The translations under genes and the position numbers were made by a program. Shown here piece by piece: positions 18,069 to 27,221 of a stretch of 64,000 nt of DNA. The notes under the pieces are model-generated. The model did not search any database. It had not been told where the DNA came from and was given only the letters and a program-made list of their open reading frames with translations. Within the stretch, counting starts at the first letter, position 1. Each line of letters opens with the position of its first letter. This DNA is from Saccharibacillus qingshengii (lineage in GTDB: Bacteria; Bacillota; Bacilli; Paenibacillales; Paenibacillaceae), in assembly GCF_013185195.1 (NCBI RefSeq), contig NZ_JAAZWC010000002.1, forward strand, positions 281,144 to 345,143, given 5' to 3'.

Positions 18069-18076
18069 GAATATAT

Positions 18077-18090
18077 CGAACAAACGTTCG
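18077..18090 (+). promoter_or_regulatory. LexA (SOS) box 2, at the transcription start
   Basis: CGAACAAACGTTCG is a perfect CGAACnnnnGTTCG box located at about +2 to +15, centred 30 bases (three helical turns) from box 1. Confidence 0.88.
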
Positions 18091-18107
18091 GAATGGAGGG
18101 AACAAGA

Positions 18108-18350
18108 ATGCCGGCCAAGTATATCGGAGAAGTAGTGGAGATCGTCTATATGGACAAAGACGGCAATCTCTCGCAGCGGAGAATCGAAGTGCACGGGATT
18201 CGCGGCGAGCTGGTATATTCGACCTGTCTGGCAAGCGGCGAACGGCGAACGTTCCGCAAAGACCGGATTCTGGCCTGCCGTCCGTCGCCGTTCCGTCGGC
18301 GGGAAATGCCCAAGAATACACGAAGAGCCGTTTATGCGGCCAGACCCTAA
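18108..18350 (+). CDS. Mini-WYL domain protein (80 aa), predicted SOS-induced
   Basis: This small cytoplasmic protein resembles an isolated WYL-type domain: IVYMDKDGNLSQRRIEVHGI followed by VYSTCLASGERRTFRKDRIL, the latter matching the terminal RxFRxDRI signature. WYL domains sense nucleic acids or nucleotide-like ligands and often regulate DNA-damage or phage-defence genes. There is no helix-turn-helix, so it is a stand-alone sensor or modulator. GGAGGG precedes the ATG at 18108. Two LexA boxes overlap its promoter, so it should be switched on by DNA damage. A basic tail (RRREMPKNTRRAVY) could bind nucleic acid. Confidence 0.8.
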   Translation: MPAKYIGEVVEIVYMDKDGNLSQRRIEVHGIRGELVYSTCLASGERRTFRKDRILACRPSPFRRREMPKNTRRAVYAARP

Positions 18351-18428
18351 GGTTTGGGCTGTGGATTAGTCGGCAGTCGAAATCGTCCGGTTAGACGGAC
18401 GATTCATACATAAGGAGCGAATCGGAGA

Positions 18429-18815
18429 ATGAACAAGGGAATGAGAACGGACACGATAGCGATTCAGAAAGTCACCGTGATCCGTGCCTATAAGACGGCG
18501 TATCCGGAACCGATCGAACTTCAAAAAGGGGAATGTATCCTAACGGGAGAAGAAGACGAAGAAAACCCCGGCTGGATCCGCTGCCATCATCCGTACGGTC
18601 GCTCGGGCTGGGTGCCGGTTAATCGTCTGATCCGGGACGAGTCCGGGAAACGGGCGATCGTACTTGCCGCATACAGCGCGCACGAATTGAGCGTCGGGCC
18701 GGGGGAAAGTCTGACCGTGCTGGAAGCGGTGAACGGTTGGCTGAGATGCCGCCGGATGAACGGCGAAGAAGGATGGCTGCCGAACCGGCACGTGGAATGG
18801 GATGCGCTGCATTAA
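18429..18815 (+). CDS. Tandem SH3-like domain protein (128 aa)
   Basis: Two variant SH3 repeats are visible, residues about 14-65 (VIRAYKTAYPEPIELQKGE; GWIRCHHPYGRSGWVPVN) and 74-124 (VLAAYSAHELSVGPGESLTV; GWLRCRRMNGEEGWLPN). There is no signal peptide, so it is probably cytoplasmic, and such domains usually bind peptides. It starts 78 bases after the mini-WYL gene with AAGGAG upstream and no terminator between, so it probably shares the LexA-controlled transcript. Its role in a damage response is not known. Confidence 0.75.
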   Translation: MNKGMRTDTIAIQKVTVIRAYKTAYPEPIELQKGECILTGEEDEENPGWIRCHHPYGRSGWVPVNRLIRDESGKRAIVLAAYSAHELSVGPGESLTVLEAVNGWLRCRRMNGEEGWLPNRHVEWDALH

Positions 18816-18816
18816 G

Positions 18817-18848
18817 AAGAAGTTTCCTTGGGGAAGCTTCTTTTTTTT
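18817..18848 (+). terminator. Terminator of the WYL-SH3 unit
   Basis: AAGAAGTTTCC-TTGG-GGAAGCTTCTT is followed by a run of T. Confidence 0.88.
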
Positions 18849-18853
18849 GACAT

Positions 18854-19021
18854 CAAAAAAAGGCCGTCCCTATGGACGGCCTCTCTACCCGCGGCGCTAT
18901 TTGCTTGCTTGGCTTCCGTATCCCGCGCCACCGGACAATCTCTCGTTAGAGAGCTGCACCGGCTCGGGTAAGGGATACGTTCAGCATGCCATTATAGATG
19001 TGAACGCACCTCCTTTCTGTT
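18854..19021 (-). ncRNA. Candidate structured non-coding RNA (about 168 nt)
   Basis: On the minus strand a promoter is followed by a transcript without a credible coding frame, ending in a strong terminator (AGGCCGTCC-ATAG-GGACGGCCT plus seven U). Near its 5' end is AGAAAGGAGGUG, a 12-nt perfect complement to the usual Bacillales 16S rRNA 3' terminus. Stems visible: CGUUCA/UGAACG; CGUAUCCC (18972-18979) with GGGAUACG (18917-18924); CCGG/CCGG and CUCUC-UAAC-GAGAG nested inside; GGCGC/GCGCC as a possible alternative. A stretch near the 3' end (ACGGAAGCCAAGC ... AGCGCCGCGGGUAG) recalls 5S rRNA. The family is not recognised. Confidence 0.6.
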
Positions 19022-19027
19022 GAGGTT

Positions 19028-19056
19028 ATATTAGCACAGTGTAAACGCGCTGCCAA
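19028..19056 (-). promoter_or_regulatory. Promoter of the candidate RNA
   Basis: Read on the minus strand, TTGGCA (19051-19056) and TAATAT (19028-19033) are separated by exactly 17 bases. Confidence 0.75.
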
Positions 19057-19188
19057 CCCTTTTTTGTATAAATAATTCCAAATCTTTGTTCGACGCATTA
19101 ATAAACAAAAAGGTGAAAAATTCACAAAAGAAAACGACGCGGCAGAACTCCTTCAAAGAAGACAAACGGGAAATTCTGAACCTTTCTA

Positions 19189-19215
19189 TAAATTCCCGGG
19201 GGTTTTTGTCGATAA
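19189..19215 (+). promoter_or_regulatory. Sigma-D-type motility promoter
   Basis: TAAA (19189) and GTCGATAA (19208) are separated by 15 bases, matching the sigma-D consensus TAAA-N15-GCCGATAT in ten of twelve positions. It lies 90 bases before a chemotaxis receptor gene. Confidence 0.75.
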
Positions 19216-19304
19216 ATAAATAGAGTTTGCAGCCTGTCGGGAACGGACATTTCGGCAGGCTCGTCTTTTGGAGAAACCAGTACAGACAGGAGAGAAAAAA
19301 CAGC

Positions 19305-21005
19305 ATGAAGAATTCGATTCAAATCAAACTGCTGAGCGGGTTTATGGGGGTTATTGTCCTGCTCGTCATCGTCAGCCTCGTTTCGCTGAGCAATCTCAAC
19401 GGAATGGGCCAGCAGGCCAAGGAAGTCAACACAAAATGGATGCCGAGCGTCACGCTGCTCGGCACATTGAACGGCGATATTTCCGATATCGAACGTCTCG
19501 TCCTGAATCTGATCGTCGAAAACCGTTCAAACAATTTCGTCTCGATCTTGGGAGATTATACGGCCCTGCTGGAGAAGATTGATCTTGAGCGGACTCAGTA
19601 TCAGGCCCTGATCCGCAGCGATGAAGAGCAGCAGCTGTACGATCAGTTCTCGACTGAATATGACGCGTTCGTCGCGGCACTGCCGTCGCTGATTCAGGCT
19701 GCGCAGAACAATCAGGTGGAGAATTCGCGCGAGATTCACCGTGAAGTCTACGGACGTTGGGAAACGGCCAATACCACTATCATGAAGCTGATCGAGCTGG
19801 ATAATCAGCAGGCCAGCGGCAAAACGTCGGAAGCCGTCGACAAATCGGAAGCGGCTACCCTGGTTGTCGTCGTACTGGGTACCATCGCCATCATTCTCGC
19901 TGTGCTGGTTGCGCTGCTGCTCGGGCGGATGATCGCAACGCCTCTGAAACGCGTTCAAAAAGCGGCCGAGCGTATTGCGGCCGGCGATCTGACCGGCGAA
20001 GAGATTCAAGTTCGCGGACGCGACGAGATCGGCGCACTGGCTTCTTCCTTTAACGTCATGACGCTGAGTTTACGCGAATTGATCGAATCGGTAGCCGCAT
20101 CTTCGGAGCTCGTGGCTGCATCTTCGGAAGAACTTACGGCAAGCGCCGAACAAAACAAACTCGCTTCGGAACAAATCGCGGCTACTGTCCAGGAAACGGC
20201 AGCCGGCACGATTCGCCAGGTGGATATTGCGGAAACGTCTTCGCAGGCCATGCAGGAAATGTCGATCGGGGCCGACCAGATTGCAATCCGGGCACAGACC
20301 GTATCTTCCTCGGCAGCCGAAGCCGCCCATAAATCGGAAAGCGGCAACGAAGCGATCCGTCAAGCCATCGGCCAAATGGATTCGATTCGCGACTCCGTTG
20401 CTTCCATGAGCAGCGTAGTCAAAGAGCTGGGTACCCGTTCGGAAGAAATCGGGATGATTACCAACGATATCACGGCCATTTCGTCGCAGACCAATCTGCT
20501 GGCGCTGAACGCCGCGATCGAAGCGGCGCGCGCGGGCGAAGCCGGTCGGGGATTCGCGGTGGTCGCGGACGAAGTACGCAAGCTGGCCGAACAGTCTTCG
20601 GAATCGGCGAAGCGGATTACCGAACTCGTCTCGCTGATCCAATCCGATACGAGCAGTGCGATCGAAGCGGCCGAAGCCAACGATCGGGAAGTTTATAAAG
20701 GGATCGAAATGGTGTCTGCGGCCGGCGATGCTTTTGAGAACATTCTGGAAGCCGTCGGCAAAGTTGCCGGCGATATCGAAGAGGTATCGGCGGGAGCGGA
20801 GCAAATGTCCGCCAGCACAACCGAGATTCTGCATTATGTCCAGCAGAGCTCGACGATCGCCGGAGAAGCTTCGTCGGGAATGACGGAAGTGTCGGCGGCG
20901 ACGCAGCAGCAGCTGGCTTCGATGGAAGAAATCGCATCGTCTTCCTCGTCGCTGTCCGAGACGGCGGAGCAGCTGCATGCCAATGTCAGCCGCTTCAAGA
21001 TCTGA
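19305..21005 (+). CDS. Methyl-accepting chemotaxis receptor
   Basis: This transmembrane receptor signals to CheA/CheW to bias flagellar rotation. The 566-residue protein has TM1 (about 8-30), an extracellular four-helix-bundle sensor, TM2 (about 184-206), a HAMP domain and a long cytoplasmic coiled coil with the invariant hairpin tip [20 protein letters not shown] followed by [18 protein letters not shown]. The start at 19305 has AGGAGAG upstream. A sigma-D-like promoter places it in the motility regulon. The ligand is unknown. Confidence 0.93.
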   Translation: MKNSIQIKLLSGFMGVIVLLVIVSLVSLSNLNGMGQQAKEVNTKWMPSVTLLGTLNGDISDIERLVLNLIVENRSNNFVSILGDYTALLEKIDLERTQYQALIRSDEEQQLYDQFSTEYDAFVAALPSLIQAAQNNQVENSREIHREVYGRWETANTTIMKLIELDNQQASGKTSEAVDKSEAATLVVVVLGTIAIILAVLVALLLGRMIATPLKRVQKAAERIAAGDLTGEEIQVRGRDEIGALASSFNVMTLSLRELIESVAASSELVAASSEELTASAEQNKLASEQIAATVQETAAGTIRQVDIAETSSQAMQEMSIGADQIAIRAQTVSSSAAEAAHKSESGNEAIRQAIGQMDSIRDSVASMSSVVKELGTRSEEIGMITNDITAISSQTNLLALNAAIEAARAGEAGRGFAVVADEVRKLAEQSSESAKRITELVSLIQSDTSSAIEAAEANDREVYKGIEMVSAAGDAFENILEAVGKVAGDIEEVSAGAEQMSASTTEILHYVQQSSTIAGEASSGMTEVSAATQQQLASMEEIASSSSSLSETAEQLHANVSRFKI

Positions 21006-21110
21006 TTCTGCTCCACAGCTTGCAGCCGCGGCCGCGTTCCGACAGGGACGCGGCTTTTGTGCGTCGGAAAAGCCGTATCGATTCTCTTTTTGCTGTCCTT
21101 GCACTTGGGA

Positions 21111-21140
21111 TTGACAGAGGAAAGAAGGGCATGCTATGAT
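21111..21140 (+). promoter_or_regulatory. Promoter of tRNA-Leu
   Basis: TTGACA (21111) and TATGAT (21135) are 18 bases apart, 30 bases before the tRNA. Confidence 0.8.
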
Positions 21141-21170
21141 CTTTTGAGTCGGCAAACTTTCCTGAATTAA

Positions 21171-21253
21171 GCCGGGGTGGTGGAATGGCAGACACAGCAG
21201 ACTTAAAATCTGCCGGGAGTAGTCCCGTACCGGTTCGAGTCCGGTTCTCGGCA
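21171..21253 (+). tRNA. tRNA-Leu (UAA)
   Basis: The 83-nt class II tRNA has anticodon TAA in GACTTAAAATC, a long variable arm (CGGGAGTAGTCCCG) and paired acceptor ends GCCGGGG/TCTCGGC with two G-U pairs. CCA is not encoded. Confidence 0.95.
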
Positions 21254-21265
21254 TCCGATGGAACC

Positions 21266-21312
21266 AAGCAGTGAATTTCTTCTCCAGAGAAGAGATTCGC
21301 TGCTTTTTTTTC
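21266..21312 (+). terminator. Terminator of tRNA-Leu
   Basis: An imperfect long hairpin (AGCAGTGAAT...ATTCGCTGCT around TTCTTCTC/AGAAGAG) is followed by eight T. Confidence 0.8.
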
Positions 21313-21367
21313 GTTTGGATATGTATCGAACCTCCCCGGCTGTTCATCCGCAGCTTTTCAAATTCGA

Positions 21368-21427
21368 TTGAAAACAGGCTTCTACTCCCCTATAATAAGC
21401 GATAAGTTAAAAAGGAAGCGCTTAATT
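21368..21427 (+). promoter_or_regulatory. Promoter and cre-like operator of the GH105 operon
   Basis: TTGAAA (21368) and a consensus TATAAT (21391) are 17 bases apart. Just downstream, GGAAGCGCTTAATT (21414-21427) has the AAGCGCTT core of CcpA/LacI-family operators but deviates from cre at the ends, so the factor is uncertain. Confidence 0.65.
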
Positions 21428-21501
21428 GAAGAGATTCGGCCGAAGAGACTTCCGGACGCGATTTCTAAGCACTTGGGCAAACAGACGAACGGAGGCGGAA
21501 C

Positions 21502-22680
21502 ATGCACAACAAGGGGGAGACCGATACGAAACCGGGGGCAGAGGATCAGGTTGGAAGCCAGGGATTGAGAAACGGGAATGTAACAAAAATCGCACTGGTC
21601 CAAGCGCTCGACCTGGTGACGGATCGTCTGATGAACCTGCAGCGTCCCGATAATGAAAGCGAGCTTCAGGCTCTCGACGGCGAAGCGGAACGCAGAGGTT
21701 ATTTTGCCCGGGACTTCGGGATGGACGAGTGGGACTGGCCGCAGGGAGTCGGGTTGTACGGTCTGGCGAAGATCGGCGGGTACTTCGAAGACGGGCGCTT
21801 CGGCGACTATGCCCGGCCCTGGATGCAAGCCCGGTTCGAGCAGGGGATGCCGAGCCGGAATATTAACACGACGGCACCTCTGCTGTCGCTGATGGACCTG
21901 GATGAGGCGGAAGCACTGAGTCTCGAATGGACGGAGTGGTTGATTAACGGACTGCCCCGAACGGAAGAAGGCGGCTACCAGCATGTGACAACCGGCCGTA
22001 CATCGGGCGAACTGACACTGAACGAGAACGAGATCTGGATCGATACGCTGTTTATGGCTATTTTGTTCACCGCGAAGATGGGCGTCAAATACGATCGTGA
22101 AGATTGGCGGCAGACCTCGCTGCATCAACTTCTGCTGCATATCAAATATTTGTACGACCGCAAAACGGGGCTGTTCTTCCACGGTTGGCATTTTACCGGC
22201 AGACATAACTTCAGCGAAGCGTTCTGGTGCCGGGGCAACGGCTGGTTTACGCTCGGACTGCCCGAATATATCGATCTGATGCGCCCTTATCTGAGCGAAG
22301 GCGTGCTGCTGTACCTGACCCAGACTTTCCGTTCCCAAAGCGAAGCTCTGCTCGGTCTGCAGCATGAGAGCGGACTCTGGCATACCCTGCTGGACGAGCC
22401 GGTAAGCTATACCGAAACTTCGGGTTCCGCCGCGATCGCCGCGGGTATTCTGTTCGGCGTGCGCCGCGGACTTCTGCCGGAAGCATATGCGCAGCCCGCG
22501 ATGCGAACCGTGGCTGCGGTACTCGAACGGATCGGCACGGACGGTAAGGTTGAAGGCGTCTCCGCCGGCACGCCGATCGGGCAGCTGCGCGAAGATTATG
22601 CGGCGATCGTGACAGCTCCCATGGCTTACGGACAAGCGCTTGCCATCGTGCTGCTTGGCGAGGCTTTGTACCGCGTATAA
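21502..22680 (+). CDS. Glycoside hydrolase family 105, unsaturated rhamnogalacturonyl hydrolase (YteR/YesR type)
   Basis: The enzyme releases unsaturated galacturonic acid from rhamnogalacturonan oligosaccharides made by lyases. The 392-residue alpha/alpha-barrel shows GH105 hallmarks: DEWDWPQGVGLYGL, NENEIWIDTLFM with the likely catalytic Asp181, HGWHFTGRHNFSEAFWCRGNGW. There is no signal peptide, so it works on imported oligosaccharides. GGAGGCGG precedes the ATG. It is followed at 64 bases by a membrane AraC-type regulator, as in Bacillus rhamnogalacturonan clusters. Confidence 0.92.
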   Translation: MHNKGETDTKPGAEDQVGSQGLRNGNVTKIALVQALDLVTDRLMNLQRPDNESELQALDGEAERRGYFARDFGMDEWDWPQGVGLYGLAKIGGYFEDGRFGDYARPWMQARFEQGMPSRNINTTAPLLSLMDLDEAEALSLEWTEWLINGLPRTEEGGYQHVTTGRTSGELTLNENEIWIDTLFMAILFTAKMGVKYDREDWRQTSLHQLLLHIKYLYDRKTGLFFHGWHFTGRHNFSEAFWCRGNGWFTLGLPEYIDLMRPYLSEGVLLYLTQTFRSQSEALLGLQHESGLWHTLLDEPVSYTETSGSAAIAAGILFGVRRGLLPEAYAQPAMRTVAAVLERIGTDGKVEGVSAGTPIGQLREDYAAIVTAPMAYGQALAIVLLGEALYRV

Positions 22681-22744
22681 ATCAACAAACCGGGCAGGGC
22701 TTTAACAGGATCTGCATGCCGTAAAGCGAGGAGGAAGTCACCCA

Positions 22745-24991
22745 ATGTCCCGAACCTGGTACCGCCGGCTGCTGCTGTCCTATTTTCCGATTTTTTTGCT
22801 GACTGTCACGATTCTGATCTTCACTTCGTTTGTTTTCGTCAATGACATTTCCAGGCAGGAGACGCAAAAAGCGGACCGGGCTGCCTCCCGTTATCTGGTG
22901 GACGATGTGGATCGGGCCGTGCGCGAAGCCGAAATGTCGGTACTGGAGGAAGTGGAGTCCGAACCGGCCTACAAATCTTATTTCAACGGCTCCGAAGCCG
23001 GAGACAAGACGAATGCGTATACGATCGCCCGCAGCCTGCGGAATATGATCGACGCTTCGCCGTATATCGAATCGGTGTATCTGTACGACCGCAGGAATCA
23101 GTTTGTGCTGACCCAGAGCGGACTGACCGGGACGGAAGGGTTCGCCGACGCGGATTGGCTCAAGCGGATCGATTCGGACAAGCTTGCGGGAGGATGGCAG
23201 CCCCTGCGGGAATCTTCGTCCGATCTCTCCGTCCGAATGCCGGTACGGGTGCTCACGATCAACAAGAGTATGCCGCTCCCTTTCGGAACCGAAGGGACGC
23301 TCGTCATCAATGTGAAGATGAGCGCGATCGAACGGCTGGTCGATAACCGGGTCAACGAAAAGCTCTCTTTTCTCGATATTGCCGGACCGGGCGGAGAGCC
23401 GGTCTATCAGGCCCACTCCGAACCGCCGGGGGAAGGGAAGAAGCTGAACGAGCTGAAGCTTGACCGTCTGGGATGGACCTTTTCCAGCGGAATCAAAGCG
23501 GGAGGTCTGTTCGGATGGGTATCGGTCATCTCGTATCTGTGGGTGGCGATCGCCCTAGGCACCGTGCTGTGCGCGATCGTGTACCTGATCTATATCACCC
23601 GCCGCAATTACAAACCGGTCCAGGTCATTATGAACCGGATCGAAGCGCACCAGATCCGGACGATGGATCAGGGCGGGACCCAGACCGACGAGCTGAAGAT
23701 GATCGACGGGGTACTCGAGAGCCTGATTCACCATACGCAGGATTACGAACAGAAGAGCCGGGAGAACGAACGGCTGCAGCGCAGCCGATTGTTCAGCGAA
23801 CTGCTGCGAAGCGAGCGCGCCGAGCAGACGGTCGAACGCCTGCAGACGCTGTCGCCTTTTGAAGACGCTTCGGCTTCTTCCCGGTTTGCCGTCGTCGTGC
23901 ACGAGATCGAGAAATACGAAAGCGTCTTTCAAGGCCGCTATACGCGGGGAGACCAGAACGCGCTCAAGTTCGCACTGATGAACGTTTTTCAGGAATTGGC
24001 AAGAGGATCGGGGCTGCAGGCCTGGGCCGAGTGGGTCGGCGGAGACCGGTTGGCGGTGATCTTCCTGGCCGAATCCGCAGACGGCGAGACGACCGAAGCG
24101 CTACGCCGACTGGCCGAGAGTTATCGAGCCTGGGTGGCGAGCCATCTGAGGCTGTCGCTCTGCTGCGGAATCGGCCCGGTGGTAGACGGTCCGGAACATA
24201 TCCGCGTATCTTATGAAGCGGCCGAATCCGTTATGCGGCACAAACTGCTGCTCGGCGGGGATATCGTGCTGGCCGGCAACGAAGATTCGTCGCCGAGACT
24301 GCTGGAGACTTACAAGTATCTGCAGACGATTGCCGAGCTGGTCAAGCAGTTCCGGATGTCGAACGGACAGTGGAGAAGCCAATTGGAACTGCTGGTCGAA
24401 GAATTCGAACAAGACTTTGTCCAAGACGAAGATATCCGTTCGCTGATTCGGGCACTGCTGCAGATGCTGCGCCGCGAAGTGGCCGTGATGTCCGACTCGC
24501 TCCAGCAGGCGTTGTCCGAAGAACAGACCGCCGCATTCGAAAGCCGTCTGCTCGAAGCCGATACGCTGGATGAAGTCGGTGCCATGCTGTCGGATTATTT
24601 GACCGATCTGTTCCGCCTCTATATATCGGCCAGCGAAACCAAAAGCTACCGGGCGATGGTCAGCGAGATGAAGGCGTATATCGAAGAACATTTTGCCAAT
24701 CCGGATCTGTCCCTGAAGCATTTGAGCGACCGGTTTCAGGTATCGGGCAAATATGCGAGCTACTTGTTCAAGACGGAATTCGGTATGAAGTTTGTGGACT
24801 TCCTGACCGAGCTTCGAATGAAGGAAGCCGAGAGGCTGCTGCTGGAATCCGAATGTCCGCTCCAGGATATTGCGCTCAAAGTCGGCTATGCCAACGCGAT
24901 TACCTTCGGTCGGGTCTTCAAGCGTATTTCGGGAATCACGCCGGGCGACTATCGCCGGCAGAAACGAAGTTTGCCTCCGCTCGAGAATTGA
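22745..24991 (+). CDS. Membrane-spanning AraC-family sensor-regulator (YesS/RhgR type)
   Basis: The 748-residue protein joins an extracellular sensor to a DNA-binding domain in one chain. It has TM1 (about 8-30), an extracellular Cache-like region, TM2 (about 258-284), a HAMP-like linker, a middle cytoplasmic region, and a C-terminal AraC double helix-turn-helix (DLSLKHLSDRFQVSGKYASY; CPLQDIALKVGYANAITFGR; ISGITPGDYRRQK). Proteins of this design activate pectin or rhamnogalacturonan genes in Bacillus. GAGGAGG precedes the start. It is flanked by GH105 and the ABC transporter it most likely controls. Confidence 0.9.
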   Translation: MSRTWYRRLLLSYFPIFLLTVTILIFTSFVFVNDISRQETQKADRAASRYLVDDVDRAVREAEMSVLEEVESEPAYKSYFNGSEAGDKTNAYTIARSLRNMIDASPYIESVYLYDRRNQFVLTQSGLTGTEGFADADWLKRIDSDKLAGGWQPLRESSSDLSVRMPVRVLTINKSMPLPFGTEGTLVINVKMSAIERLVDNRVNEKLSFLDIAGPGGEPVYQAHSEPPGEGKKLNELKLDRLGWTFSSGIKAGGLFGWVSVISYLWVAIALGTVLCAIVYLIYITRRNYKPVQVIMNRIEAHQIRTMDQGGTQTDELKMIDGVLESLIHHTQDYEQKSRENERLQRSRLFSELLRSERAEQTVERLQTLSPFEDASASSRFAVVVHEIEKYESVFQGRYTRGDQNALKFALMNVFQELARGSGLQAWAEWVGGDRLAVIFLAESADGETTEALRRLAESYRAWVASHLRLSLCCGIGPVVDGPEHIRVSYEAAESVMRHKLLLGGDIVLAGNEDSSPRLLETYKYLQTIAELVKQFRMSNGQWRSQLELLVEEFEQDFVQDEDIRSLIRALLQMLRREVAVMSDSLQQALSEEQTAAFESRLLEADTLDEVGAMLSDYLTDLFRLYISASETKSYRAMVSEMKAYIEEHFANPDLSLKHLSDRFQVSGKYASYLFKTEFGMKFVDFLTELRMKEAERLLLESECPLQDIALKVGYANAITFGRVFKRISGITPGDYRRQKRSLPPLEN

Positions 24992-25000
24992 AGTCAAGCC

Positions 25001-25058
25001 GCCGCACTCGCACCGGTTTTCCCGTTTCGGGAAAACCGGTTGGCGAATGCGGCTTTTT
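25001..25058 (+). terminator. Terminator after the AraC sensor gene
   Basis: GCCGCA...TGCGGC outer stem with ACCGGTTTTCCC/GGGAAAACCGGT inside, followed by TTTTT. Confidence 0.9.
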
Positions 25059-25114
25059 GCTGTGTATAAGCTTCCTTTTAGCAGGAAAGAGGCTCCAAAC
25101 TCGCTGCACGAATT

Positions 25115-25143
25115 CTGGCAGTTGCACGAAAATAGTTTATAAA
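25115..25143 (+). promoter_or_regulatory. Candidate promoter of the first glycan transporter operon
   Basis: CTGGCA (25115) and TATAAA (25138) are 17 bases apart. The long leader between here and the 25482 start shows no gene. Confidence 0.5.
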
Positions 25144-25161
25144 CCGGGTTTTTTTATGTTT

Positions 25162-25175
25162 TGTAAGCGATTACT
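25162..25175 (+). promoter_or_regulatory. CcpA cre box
   Basis: TGTAAGCGATTACT matches the cre consensus TGWAANCGNTNWCA at all but the last position and lies just downstream of the candidate promoter, where CcpA would block transcription. Confidence 0.7.
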
Positions 25176-25481
25176 TGAGCCTTTTTCCTACGAAAACAGT
25201 CAGTTTGACGAAAAAAGACAGTCGGATAAACCGAAAGGTGATTTTGGGCTTCTTTTTCAAATCCGAAAGAGGTTTATTGCCAGTTCGAGCCGCAGTGTGG
25301 AATACTGAGGTCACTTCCGAAACAGGCTGCGGCCGCTTCTCCTTCTAAGTAAGGGAAGCGCGCAAGCCGGACTCAAGCCCAGCGCTTGCTTCTATAGTCG
25401 GAACATCAAAATTGTCTGAAATGCTGCAGGGGTCCGAAGATGATGCAGTACCGTCACACCACAGAAAAAGGAGATGGGAAA

Positions 25482-27083
25482 ATGACAGGCAAAACGCGCA
25501 GAGGGGTCATTAAAAAAGCAATGGGAGCGGCAATCGCCACCGTAATGGGGGTCGGGCTGCTGTCAGGCTGCGGAGGCGGCGGAGAAACTTCTACCAAAGA
25601 AGAGGCGGCAGCAGGTGCGAACGGCGAACGCGTCACACTGAAAGTAGAAGTGTTCGACCGCGGCAACAGCCCGTCTCCGTACACGATCACGAACAACTGG
25701 TTGACGCAGTACGTCCAAAAAGAATTCGGCGACAAAAACAATATCGATGTCGAATTCGTACCGGTCCAGCGTTCGGAAGAAACGACTAAATTGAACGTAC
25801 TGATGGCAAGTGCGAGCGACGTGCCGGATATCGTGTTCGTCTACGATTCCAGCGTCTTCTATCGGTACGCACAGCAGGGCGGCTTGACCGATGTGGGCGA
25901 ACTGATCAAAGAACACGGCCCGAACCTGCAAAAATACCTGGGCGACGAGACATTGAAATTCGGCCAGCTGGAAGGCAAGCAGTTTGCGATTCCGGGTAAA
26001 CGAGCGATCACGGCCCGTTACAACTCCTATATCCGCCAGGATTGGCTGGACAAGGTTGGCATGAAAGCTCCAACGACAACGGATGAGCTGTACGAAACTT
26101 TGAAAGCGTTTAAAGAAAAAGATCCGGCTGGACTCGGTGCCAAAAATATCCCGATGGGCATGGCGCTTGCACCGGCCCAATACGAAACGCTGATCTATTC
26201 CTTCATTAAGCCGATCGAAGGCGATCTGACTTACAGCTAACGTTACGAGCTGCCGCTGCATGAAGGCTTCAAAGACTCGATGCAGTTCCTGAACAAACTG
26301 TACAACGAAGGACTCATCAGTCCCGACTTCAGTCTCGACGAGGAAAAAGAACAGCTGTATAAAGATTTCCAAAACGGCAATATCGGCTACATGTCGGAAG
26401 ACGTGGGGCAAATTCTGTACGCGGACGGCGGGCTCGACAACCTGACCAAAAACGTTCCGGACAGCAAAATCGCGGCACTTGATGCTTACACGAATCCCAA
26501 CGCGGACGGCAAGCATATCAAATCGCGTTACGGTCCGAACGGGATGTATATCATGATTCCGAAAAGCAGCAAGCGTTCCGTCGAAGCGATCAAGTACCTG
26601 GATTGGATGACTTCCGACAATAACCTGCTCACCATGTCGACAGGCGTGGAAGGCGAGAACTACGATCTGGTTGACGGCATTCCGGTCATCAAGGAAGACG
26701 CGCCGCAGGAAACGAAAGACCGCGTCTACAACGGCGGCGATATGGCGATCATGGCCAACGGCAAAGTGATCGGCGATCAGGAAATGAACGAAAAAGCATG
26801 GATCGCCGGATTCCCGAAAAACAATCAGGAACTCATGAGACAATCGATCGATTTCGCGAACACCGACACCGTCGGCCCAATCGTCTTCGATCGTCCGATC
26901 GAAGCGGAATCGAAATACGGCACGGCGCTGAACGACAAGCTCAAAATCGTGATTGTGCAGTCCGCGATGGCGAAACCGGACCAATTCGAAGCCGTCTACG
27001 AACGCGAAATGAAAGACTACATGAACATCGGCGGTACCGCGCTCAAAGAAGAACTGGAACAGGCTCTGCAGGAAAAGAAATAA
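25482..27083 (+). pseudogene. Solute-binding lipoprotein (LplA/YtcQ type) interrupted by in-frame TAA
   Basis: This would be the oligosaccharide-binding component of the transporter encoded next. It has AAGGAG before the ATG, a basic signal sequence and lipobox LSGC, and a body typical of the large LplA-like proteins (about 530 residues). A single TAA at 26238-26240 splits it: the reading frame is the same before (GDLTYS) and after (RYELPLHEGFKDSMQFLNKLY), and both sides fit one protein. There is no ribosome-binding site for the second half. Either the gene is newly inactivated, the stop is read through, or it is a sequence error. Confidence 0.85.
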
Positions 27084-27221
27084 GCAGCAGTCGAACGAAC
27101 AGACCGGGGCGAACGGCGTGAACGGCGTGCGGCTTAGCCCCGGTTTCATTTTGCAGACAGGATTCGGCGTTCGCCACAACGGGATGCCGAAGCCCGATCT
27201 GTCCGCGAGGAGGAGACCGAC

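Noticed and set aside
16197..18194. Very long minus-strand frame opposite kimA (and similar long frames opposite many genes)
   Set aside because: They are mirror frames of GC-rich coding DNA with protein content (high Arg/His/Gln) unlike real proteins and no ribosome-binding sites.
18981..18992. A three-codon leader peptide (ATG GCA TGC TGA) in the candidate RNA
   Set aside because: The spacing to the ribosome-binding-like segment is 16 bases and no regulated gene follows the terminator.
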